From the NCBI GenBank assembly GCA_029821875.1, contig JALGXW010000031.1:19499-83498 (forward strand): a stretch of 64,000 bases of DNA, read 5' to 3'. The position numbers were made by a program, and so were the translations under genes. Positions 34,871-42,110 of the stretch are shown here, one piece after another (position 1 is the first letter of the stretch; each line of letters begins with the position of its first letter). The DNA comes from Candidatus Hebobacterum abditum. GTDB taxonomy: Bacteria; Armatimonadota; Hebobacteria; Hebobacterales; Hebobacteraceae. The notes below the pieces were generated by a model. The model had not been told where the DNA came from. It did no database searches and worked only from the letters and a program-made list of their open reading frames with translations.

Positions 34871-34927
34871 GTTAGTCTTCCTCCTCCATGGTCGGACTGA
34901 GGCCGCGATGCCAGCGGCCCGGGGGCC

Positions 34928-36222
34928 TCAGCCGGAAAGCCATTCGACGATTGCTCCGGCTGGCTCTGATATGTCAGGATCATCGGGCACCGGCAGGAGG
35001 CTCCACAGGAAGGCGTCGTCCCAGGTGTGCATTCCCTGGAAGTGAGACTGACCGAAGACGTGCCCTTGAGATCGAAGCCATCGTGGCCTATGGCCACCAG
35101 GTCGGCCGCGAGGGTGGCCTTCGGGCCGTGGAATGCCTCCTCGCGGGTGAAGACGCGAGCTATCACCGGCCGCCCCCCGAACTCCAGAGATCCCAGCCGC
35201 TCGGCCAGCTCTTGGCGAAGGGCGGGCGCGTCGTCGGGATCGACACAGCCCTGCGAGAAGCGCCCCCGCGTGTTGATGTGAATGCGGCCCGGGTCGAGCG
35301 CGAAGGCGCGTGTGTCAGGTGAGATATCGGCTACGGAGGTCGGATCCTCCTTCTCGTAGCTCAAGTAACCACTCTCGCGGAGCCAGGAATTCAGCCGGAC
35401 ATCCTGTTGCAGGCGCGTGAATCCGTGGTCGGAGAGCAACAGGAACCCCTCTCCCTCTCGGTCGCCTGGCCGCCCCTGGTGGAGCCTGTCCCAGAGATCA
35501 CCGACGAGATCATCCACAGCTCGATAGTAGGTCATCGCACGGTCATGGCGCGGGTCGTCGGCGTCATCGACCGCACTCCACAGGAAATGATGCAGGCGGT
35601 CGGTGCCGGTTACGACGACCTGGAAGTAGTCCCAGGCTTCGCGCTCCCAGAAGTACCTGACCGCCTCCGCCCGGGCCTTGAGCGTTGCGTCGAGATCGTC
35701 GAGGAGGCCGTCGGGGTCTTCCCGTGCCTTCTGCGTGTTGACATCTATGCGGTAGCCCATTCGCTCCAGTGCAGGCAGATGGTCGCGGGGCCACACGCTC
35801 TTCTCAAGCTGCAGCGCGACGAACCCCGAGACGAGTGCGCCAGCTATGTCTCGCGCGGGATAGGTGGCCGGCTGGTTGATGACGGCCGAGCGGCGGCCCT
35901 GCTTGCCGAGCGTATCCCAGAACGTCGGCACGGCCAGGTCAGTGAACGTGGGGAAGCGAAGTTGATAGCTGTCGGCCGATACGTCGGTGAAGCCGAAGAT
36001 GCCATGCTCAGCCGGGTTGGCGCCGGTCATGAAGCAGGACCAGCTTACCGAGGAAACGGGTGGCAGGGACGCCCGCATCTCCCGCAGGCCCCCGCTCCCG
36101 ATGATGGCGGCCACGCGGGGCATGACGGACTCACCGGCCAGGCGCTGGAGCAGCCCGTGGGGCACCCCGTCAAGTCCCACCGCGCACACCCGTCTCTTCC
36201 TGCGGTCCCGGAAGAAGAGCAT
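34928..36222 (-). CDS. AP-superfamily hydrolase AP5, with an apparent single-base frameshift
   Basis: The protein has the AP/phosphodiesterase core: RVCAVGLDGVPHGLL, a predicted Ser nucleophile in PPVSSVSWSCFMTG, TGTDRLHHFLW and LLSDHGFTRL. The frame given by the sequence departs from family pattern near 35062 (after GFDLKG). One additional G in the GGG run there restores HVFGQSHFQGMHTWDDAFLW, which holds the last metal-binding His, and ends in IVEWLSG with a stop at 34928. As it stands, the frame runs on to 34807 with unrelated residues. It could be a sequencing error or a real loss. I annotate the repaired extent (about 431 residues). Confidence 0.75.
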
Positions 36223-36235
36223 ATTCGCTGCAGCC

Positions 36236-36838
36236 CTAGATGTAGCCCAGGTCCTTCAGCCGCTGCTTGATGCTCTCTTCTTCGTCATCACTGTAGCCGC
36301 GGCCATCCCCGGCCGGGATGTAGCTGAGCTGTTCGAGAGTGGCGACTATCCGCTGGACACAGGTCTCGATGTCTTCGTTGCCCGTATCGACAACAACCTC
36401 GGCGTTCTCCGGCGGCTCGTAGGGGTCGCTCACGCCGGTGAAGTTCTGAATCTCGCCCTTCAGAGCTTTGTCGTAGAGGCCCTTCGGATCGCGGCCCTTC
36501 AGGGTATCGATATCACACTTGCAGTAGACCTCTACGAAGCGGCCGATAAGCTCGCGGTTCTCGTCTCGGATCTCCTTGTAGGGCGAGATGGCAGCCGATA
36601 TGGCCACCACGTCGTTGCGCGTCAGCAAGTGGCACACCCACCCGATCCGCCGGATGTTCGTATCGCGATCCTCCTTCGAGAAGCCCAGGCCCTTGCTGAG
36701 GTTCGTACGCACTTGGTCGCCGTCGAGCACCTCGACCTTCATCCCGCGTTCGAGCAATATGTCTCGCACGCGCTCCGCGAGTGTACTCTTGCCAGATCCC
36801 GAAAGACCTGTGAACCACAGTGTGAATCCCTTCGCCAT
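36236..36838 (-). CDS. cysC: Adenylylsulfate kinase with C-terminal LGY tail
   Basis: APS kinase phosphorylates APS to PAPS. The 200-residue protein has the P-loop [13 protein letters not shown] (about residues 10-22), [20 protein letters not shown] and NIRRIGWV typical of CysC. The core normally ends near the LEQLSY helix; here an additional ~25 residues follow, acidic (SDDEEE) and ending [12 protein letters not shown]. This tail matches other proteins of the cluster and is not part of the kinase fold. The gene lies between two AP hydrolases on the same strand as sat. Confidence 0.93.
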   Translation of the reverse strand: MAKGFTLWFTGLSGSGKSTLAERVRDILLERGMKVEVLDGDQVRTNLSKGLGFSKEDRDTNIRRIGWVCHLLTRNDVVAISAAISPYKEIRDENRELIGRFVEVYCKCDIDTLKGRDPKGLYDKALKGEIQNFTGVSDPYEPPENAEVVVDTGNEDIETCVQRIVATLEQLSYIPAGDGRGYSDDEEESIKQRLKDLGYI

Positions 36839-36882
36839 CTCTCACCTTTCCTGCACGGATTGCACCAGGGCCGAGGCCCTTC

Positions 36883-38262
36883 CTAGATGATGGATTCCCC
36901 GATCATGTCCTCCGGCACGTCCAATCCGAAGAAGCCCAGGATAGTCGGAGCCACGTCGTATATCTGATAGCGGTCGGCCCGGCGAAGCTGTCCGGCCCCG
37001 CCTCCGTCCCAGGCGAAGACGCCGTCCGGCAGGTGGTTGGCGTCGTCGGGGCCGGTGTCGTTCTCTCTCAGGTGAATCGACCCAACGCCGACCGAGCCGG
37101 CTGACCGCCAGTCGAGATCTCCGAAGTACACGATCATGTCCGGCGCGATGTTGTTGATCTCCCGGTACACGTCCTCTGGCTTGAAGACCCGGGTGCCGAT
37201 CGGCTTGCCGTCTTCATCCCCGAGCGCCTCCAGGGCCGAGATCAGCTCGCCCCTCACAGACTCGTAGGCGCCCGGCGGTATGATTCCCTGGGGCTCGCGG
37301 CCGGCGAGGTTGAGGAAAAGCCGCCCATAGTATCCGCCCTCGCCCCAGGCCTTCGTCTTCTCCCAATCGATCATGTCAGGTGTGAGCCCAGTGCGGTCGG
37401 CGGGCCGTTCCTTGAGCTTCAGGTATCCCTCTTGCTGGAGCCATTCGTTGATACAGATCGCGCCATCCATGGCCTTCGCACCGTGATCTGACACCACCAT
37501 GAACGAGGCGCCCTCCCCGGCCGCCTCGACAGTGCGGCCGATCTCCTCGTCGATGCTCACGTAGTAGTCGTGGAGGACGTTCTCGTAGGGATTGCCCTTC
37601 TCGAAGAGCCTGTGGGAGGGGTCGCAGTAGCGCCAGAAGCCATGCTGGAGGCGATCGGGCCCCATCTCCACCATCATCGCGAAGTCGAAGTCGTCAACTC
37701 GAAGCAGCGCTCGGAAGGCGCGGAAGCGGGCCGCGGTCATCTCCTTGACGGAGTCGAGCAGCGCATCCTTATCGTCGGTCCGGAAGTCCTTCACATCGAT
37801 GATGTACTCCCCGCCCGCCGCCTGGTCGAGGACGCCCTTCACCCCATCGGGATACGTGAAGCTCACCTCTTTGCCAGGGGTCATGAAGCCCGACACCATG
37901 ATGCCGTTCAGCGGCTTGGGCGGATAGGTCTGGGGGATGCCGACGACGAGCGACTTCAGCCGGTTGCGCGAGAGGTAGTTCCAGACGGTCCGCGCGGTGA
38001 TGGCGCTCGCGTTCGCTACCTTCAGCGAGTCGTATTCGTAGGAAGCGCGATTCCGGAACCCGTAGACCCCGAGCATGCCGGGGTCCTTGGAGGTCAGCAT
38101 CGACGTCCAGGCCGGAACCGTGATGGGCGGCACGGTCGAATGCAGCCGCGCCCCCACGCCCTGCTCGACGATCGCCCTCAAGTTCGGCATCTCGTCGAGC
38201 CACTCTTCGAGGGCCCATTGAGGGGTGAAGCAGTCCAAACCGATGACAGCAAGACGCTTCAT
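36883..38262 (-). CDS. AP-superfamily hydrolase AP4 (nucleotide-pyrophosphatase-like)
   Basis: The 459-residue cytoplasmic-looking protein has no signal peptide and starts MKRLAVIGLDCFTPQW at ATG 38262, ten bases after sat; the longer frame to 38634 is inside sat and not real. The predicted nucleophile is Thr in PPITVPAWTSMLTS. Metal ligands are seen in GPDRLQHGFWR, VVSDHGAKAM and DDANHLPDG. Homologues are often annotated as predicted phosphodiesterases or phosphomutases. Of the five AP genes it is the one most like short NPP enzymes, and since it sits between ATP sulfurylase and APS kinase it might act on APS, PAPS or PAP. Confidence 0.87.
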   Translation of the reverse strand: MKRLAVIGLDCFTPQWALEEWLDEMPNLRAIVEQGVGARLHSTVPPITVPAWTSMLTSKDPGMLGVYGFRNRASYEYDSLKVANASAITARTVWNYLSRNRLKSLVVGIPQTYPPKPLNGIMVSGFMTPGKEVSFTYPDGVKGVLDQAAGGEYIIDVKDFRTDDKDALLDSVKEMTAARFRAFRALLRVDDFDFAMMVEMGPDRLQHGFWRYCDPSHRLFEKGNPYENVLHDYYVSIDEEIGRTVEAAGEGASFMVVSDHGAKAMDGAICINEWLQQEGYLKLKERPADRTGLTPDMIDWEKTKAWGEGGYYGRLFLNLAGREPQGIIPPGAYESVRGELISALEALGDEDGKPIGTRVFKPEDVYREINNIAPDMIVYFGDLDWRSAGSVGVGSIHLRENDTGPDDANHLPDGVFAWDGGGAGQLRRADRYQIYDVAPTILGFFGLDVPEDMIGESII

Positions 38263-38272
38263 TCTCGGCCTC

Positions 38273-39418
38273 TCAGCCGCTGGCCTCGGCGAGGAGCTTC
38301 GCCACCTCGGGCCGGGTGAACTCCGCCGGCGGCAACTCTCCCTTGCCCAGCATCTCGCGGACCTTCGTTCCGCTGAGAAACACGTGCTCGTCCTTCCCGT
38401 GCGGGCAGGTCTTCGTGGTCGCCATGTTGCCGCACACCCGGCAGAAGAAGGCGTGATCGAAGAACAACGGCGTGATGTCGATCTCCTGTGGCTCGAACTC
38501 CCCGAAGATGGCGTGCGCGTCATAGGTTCCGTAGTAGCTGCCGACGCCGGCGTGGTCTCGCCCGACGATGAAGTGCGTGCAGCCATAGTTCTTTCGCACC
38601 AGCGCGTGGAAGATCGCCTCCCTCGGGCCCGCATAGCGCATGGCGGCGGGGAACACGGACAACACGACTCGATCGCTCGGGTAATACTTCGAGATCAGCT
38701 CCTCGTAGCACCGCATCCGCACGTCGGCCGGGATGTCGTCGCTCTTGGTCTCTCCCACCAACGGGTGGATCAGCAGCCCGTCGGTGACTTCGAGCGCGCA
38801 CTTCTGGAGGTACTCGTGTGCCCGGTGTATCGGGTTGCGGGTCTGGAAAGCCGCGATGCGATTCCATCCCCTCGTCGAGAACAGGACCCGAGTCTCCTTC
38901 GGCTCCAGCCTATGCCGCACGAAGTCCTTGTGCTCCGGCCGGCGGATCATTGTTATCGTGCCGCCGATATACACAGGGGATATGCTCTGCAAGTACTGAA
39001 CGCCGGGGTGCCCGTCGTCGTTGGTGCGCAGCACCATCTGAGCTTCGTAGTCGTGGTCGACCTCATAGCAGTCATCGACCGCCATCACCGCAAGGGCGCG
39101 GCCCGCCTCGTCCACCAGGGCCACCTCATCCCCGCTCTTCAGCTGCCTGTGATCGTCGCTCTTGGCGGAGAGGGCCACCGGGATGCTCCACACCATCCCG
39201 TTCGCGAGCCGCATCGAGTTGACCACGCTGCGATAGTCCGACTCCGTCAGGAAGCCCTCAAGCGGGCTCATCGCTCCCGCCGCGATCATCTCGAGATCGG
39301 CCAGCTCCCTCTGGTTCAGGGCGAGCTTCGGCAGCTGGTCACACCTCTTCGCGAGCTGCTCTCGCGCTTCGCCCGAGACCATGCGATTGACAAGCCTTCC
39401 GCCGTGGGGGTGGATCAT
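38273..39418 (-). CDS. sat: Sulfate adenylyltransferase (ATP sulfurylase)
   Basis: The enzyme makes APS from sulfate and ATP. The 381-residue protein has the family active-site motifs AAFQTRNPIHRAHEYLQ (QxRN and HxxH) and FIVGRDHAGVGSYYG. A zinc-type Cys/His cluster (CRVCGNMATTKTCPHGKDEH) lies near the C-terminus, as in homohexameric Sat. Both assimilatory and dissimilatory versions share this form; with apsK next door and no aprAB or dsr genes in view, PAPS synthesis is most likely. No tail of the LGY type is present on this protein. Confidence 0.95.
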   Translation of the reverse strand: MIHPHGGRLVNRMVSGEAREQLAKRCDQLPKLALNQRELADLEMIAAGAMSPLEGFLTESDYRSVVNSMRLANGMVWSIPVALSAKSDDHRQLKSGDEVALVDEAGRALAVMAVDDCYEVDHDYEAQMVLRTNDDGHPGVQYLQSISPVYIGGTITMIRRPEHKDFVRHRLEPKETRVLFSTRGWNRIAAFQTRNPIHRAHEYLQKCALEVTDGLLIHPLVGETKSDDIPADVRMRCYEELISKYYPSDRVVLSVFPAAMRYAGPREAIFHALVRKNYGCTHFIVGRDHAGVGSYYGTYDAHAIFGEFEPQEIDITPLFFDHAFFCRVCGNMATTKTCPHGKDEHVFLSGTKVREMLGKGELPPAEFTRPEVAKLLAEASG

Positions 39419-39445
39419 CAGTGGACCTCAACTCCTCAGGGGTGG

Positions 39446-39694
39446 CTACAGGTACCCCAGCTCACGCAGCCGCTCCCGCGCGGCCGCCAACTCTGCATCG
39501 GTCATCCGGCCGGTCGCCAGCTCCTTCTCCGGTCGCTGCGCCGGCGGCGGGTGGGAGGCCAGATCTCGCAGTACATAGGTAGCGAACTCTGTGACAGATC
39601 GGAACCCCGTCCCCTCTATCAGCTGCCCGAGACGCTCGTAGAGCGGGCGAGGTATCTTCAGCGTGACCATTTCTGACGGATCACGGGCCACCAT
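39446..39694 (-). CDS. Ribbon-helix-helix-like protein with LGY tail (RHH2)
   Basis: The 82-residue protein begins with a short segment MVTLKIPRPLYERLGQLIEG followed by SVTEFATYVLRDLA, a ribbon-helix-helix pattern. A Pro-rich linker precedes the C-terminus AAARERLRELGYL, the shared tail. ATG 39694 is preceded by TAGGAG at suitable distance. It is the first gene of the sat/apsK operon and has a palindrome directly upstream, consistent with self-repression. It has a different linker from RHH1, so the tail was kept while the linker changed. Confidence 0.8.
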   Translation of the reverse strand: MVARDPSEMVTLKIPRPLYERLGQLIEGTGFRSVTEFATYVLRDLASHPPPAQRPEKELATGRMTDAELAAARERLRELGYL

Positions 39695-39700
39695 CACTTT

Positions 39701-39718
39701 ACACTCCTAACAGAGTGT
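39701..39718. promoter_or_regulatory. Inverted repeat upstream of RHH2, candidate operator
   Basis: ACACTC and GAGTGT form perfect six-base arms around a six-base spacer, overlapping the predicted ribosome site of the RHH2 gene. It could be the binding site of the RHH2 protein itself or of RHH1. Confidence 0.4.
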
Positions 39719-39828
39719 ACCGCATTCCGACGGTCACGTCAAGCCTCAGGGGCACGATGCAGGCCCTGCCCACCAGAAGCTCGAAAATGGACCTGGGGAT
39801 GCAGGGAGGCCGACCGAGAGGGAATGCC

Positions 39829-40296
39829 ATGGAGGTCTACTTCTTCAGACATGGGGAGGCCGAGCCGGCCGCCCCGGGTGGCTCGGACGAGTCCCGTCGC
39901 CTGACCGACCGCGGGAAGCGGGACGTCCAGGCCGTCGGGGAGCGGCTGCAGGCCGCTGGCGTGAAGCCCGGGGCGATCCTCACGAGCCCGCTCGTCCGGG
40001 CCCGTCAAACCGGCGAGATCCTGCAGCAGGTCTTCGGCGTGACGGCTCAAGCCGACGAGAGGCTGCGCTCCGGCGCGACACTCGGTTCCCTTCAGATCCT
40101 TCTGTCGGACTGTTCGAAAGAGCGCGTGATGCTGGTGGGACACGAGCCCGACCTCAGCACCATCGTCGGGCAACTCACCGGCGGCCACGTGAAGCTCAGC
40201 ACGAGCGGAGTGGCCCGGGTGGACGTCGAGACGTTCGAACCGGGACACGGGATGCTGATGTGGCTCCTCTCCCCGGGCCTGCTCGCCGCCGACTAA
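39829..40296 (+). CDS. sixA: SixA-like phosphohistidine phosphatase
   Basis: The 155-residue protein starts MEVYFFRHGEAEP, the RHG motif of the histidine phosphatase superfamily, and has LTDRGKRDVQ, TSPLVRARQTGEIL and the second catalytic His in MLVGHEPDLS. This is the compact SixA type without long inserts. SixA removes phosphate from phosphohistidine proteins such as NPr. I chose ATG 39829, where the fold begins. Confidence 0.9.
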   Translation: MEVYFFRHGEAEPAAPGGSDESRRLTDRGKRDVQAVGERLQAAGVKPGAILTSPLVRARQTGEILQQVFGVTAQADERLRSGATLGSLQILLSDCSKERVMLVGHEPDLSTIVGQLTGGHVKLSTSGVARVDVETFEPGHGMLMWLLSPGLLAAD

Positions 40297-40324
40297 CCCG
40301 GAACCAGGGGAACGGCCAAGCACG

Positions 40325-42040
40325 ATGTCTCTGCGCACTCAGAACAGCCTTCGGGACTCCTTGCGCCGGATCGACGGCCGGGGATACAAGGCCTACAAGG
40401 ACCTCCGAGGGGCGTACGACTTCGGCCGATACGCCCTTTTCATAGACCATGTGCAAGGCGACCCGTTTGCCTCGCCGAGCCGTCTGCGCGTCCGAGTGCC
40501 CGCGGCCGTGGCTCAGTTCGCCCCCGCGCTCTTTTCGAACCGGGCGCGGAAGACGGCTCTCGAGGACTACCTCACGCGAGGCTTCGGCGCGGCCTGCGGG
40601 GCCCGCGCCCGGCGCGATCGCGGGTCGGGCAAGAGCGGACAGATCTATACCGCCGACTGCGCGCAGGAGGTGCTCGAGCGGACGTCGGCGCGAGTCACGA
40701 GCGAACACGTCGAGGCCCGCTTCTTCCTCGGGCTCCCCGCCTTCGGCCGTCGTATCGCCGGCAGGCAGGCTGAGGAGATGCTCTTCCACGACGTGCCCGC
40801 CATCGTGACGGCGTCGCTGCTGTACGGCAGTCTGCCGGCGGCAGAGGTCCTGCGGCACGTCGAGACAGTGGAGGACGCGCAGGCTCTGCGCGGCCAACTC
40901 GAGCCAAGCAAGCTGGTGGCGTTCGTCCGCGAAGGAGCAGTGCTGCCACGGGAGAGCGGGGTCAGCGACCGTCCCCTGCAGGGCCAGGTCGTGCCCTTCG
41001 AGTCGCCCGACTCGCTGCGAGTCGAGATGGAAGGGCCGAACTGTGGGCGGGTGGCAGGCATGGGAATCCCGGAGGGAGTGACGCTGATCGTCGGAGGGGG
41101 CTACCACGGGAAGTCCACGGTGCTTAACGCCATCTCGCGCGGCGCCTACGACCACCTCCCCGGCGACGGGCGGGAGTATGTCGTCGCGCACGAAGATGCC
41201 GTGAAGATCCGTGCCGAAGATGGGCGATTCATCGAGAAGGTCGATATCTCGCCCTTCATCAGCAACCTGCCCTTCGGGAGAGACACCACGGCGTTCTCGA
41301 CGCCGAACGCCTCCGGCTCCACCTCCCAGGCGGCGAACATCATCGAGGCGCTCGAGTCGGGAGCGAAGGTGCTGCTGCTCGACGAAGACACCTCGGCCAC
41401 CAACTTCATGATCCGCGATGAGCGAATGCAGGCTCTCGTCGCCAAGGAGAAGGAGCCGATCACACCGCTGATCGATACGATTCGTACCCTCTACGAGGAG
41501 CGCGGCGTCTCGTCGGTCCTGGTCATGGGTGGATCGGGCGACTACTTCGATGTGGCCGACACCGTGATCATGCTCGACGGCTATCGGCCGCACGACGCGA
41601 CCGAGGCGGCCCAAGCGATTGCGGAGGAGCACCGCACGGGGAGACGAGTTGAGTTCGCCGGCCATTTCACCGATCGGCGTGCACGGGTTCCGCTCGCGCA
41701 GGGCGTGCAGGCGCGCCGCGGCCGCCGCGTAAGGATCAGGGCGCGGGGCGAAGAGGCGATCTCATTCGGCCGTGAGGAGATCGATCTCTCCGCAGTCGAG
41801 CACATCGTCGAGCAGTCACAGGTGAGAGCGTGTGGGTGGATCATCCATGAAGCGGCCGACCGGCTCTTCGACGGCAAGCGCGGCCTGCCGGAGATCCTCG
41901 ACCTGATCGAGCGCGAGCTCGATGGAGAAGGTCTGGAAGCGATGGTGCCGGACCTCGCAGCCGACTACGCCCGGCCGCGGCGCCACGAGCTGGCCGCGGC
42001 GCTCAATCGGCTGCGGACACTGCGGGTGGCCCAGCGTTGA
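40325..42040 (+). CDS. Predicted ATPase of the ABC class
   Basis: This 571-residue protein belongs to the 'ABC class' ATPases of COG3044 type, which are cytoplasmic, have no linked permease and are poorly characterised. The P-loop is in VGGGYHGKSTVLNAI and the Walker B in VLLLDEDTSATNFMIRD. The family stretch AHEDAVKIRAEDGR lies between. It starts 28 bases after the sixA stop and may be co-transcribed with it. Function is unknown in any organism. Confidence 0.9.
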   Translation: MSLRTQNSLRDSLRRIDGRGYKAYKDLRGAYDFGRYALFIDHVQGDPFASPSRLRVRVPAAVAQFAPALFSNRARKTALEDYLTRGFGAACGARARRDRGSGKSGQIYTADCAQEVLERTSARVTSEHVEARFFLGLPAFGRRIAGRQAEEMLFHDVPAIVTASLLYGSLPAAEVLRHVETVEDAQALRGQLEPSKLVAFVREGAVLPRESGVSDRPLQGQVVPFESPDSLRVEMEGPNCGRVAGMGIPEGVTLIVGGGYHGKSTVLNAISRGAYDHLPGDGREYVVAHEDAVKIRAEDGRFIEKVDISPFISNLPFGRDTTAFSTPNASGSTSQAANIIEALESGAKVLLLDEDTSATNFMIRDERMQALVAKEKEPITPLIDTIRTLYEERGVSSVLVMGGSGDYFDVADTVIMLDGYRPHDATEAAQAIAEEHRTGRRVEFAGHFTDRRARVPLAQGVQARRGRRVRIRARGEEAISFGREEIDLSAVEHIVEQSQVRACGWIIHEAADRLFDGKRGLPEILDLIERELDGEGLEAMVPDLAADYARPRRHELAAALNRLRTLRVAQR

Positions 42041-42110
42041 TTCTCGGGGCGGCGCTCGGGCCCGGCGTTGTCGCCTGGCCGTGGCACACGTTCGGGTGCA
42101 CGTCGGGCAA

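Noticed and set aside
34807..34927. C-terminal part of the unrepaired AP5 frame
   Set aside because: Unlike the family; the other frame gives the conserved metal-binding end.
38263..38634. N-terminal extension of AP4
   Set aside because: Lies inside sat, is low-complexity Arg/Ser, and the fold begins at ATG 38262.
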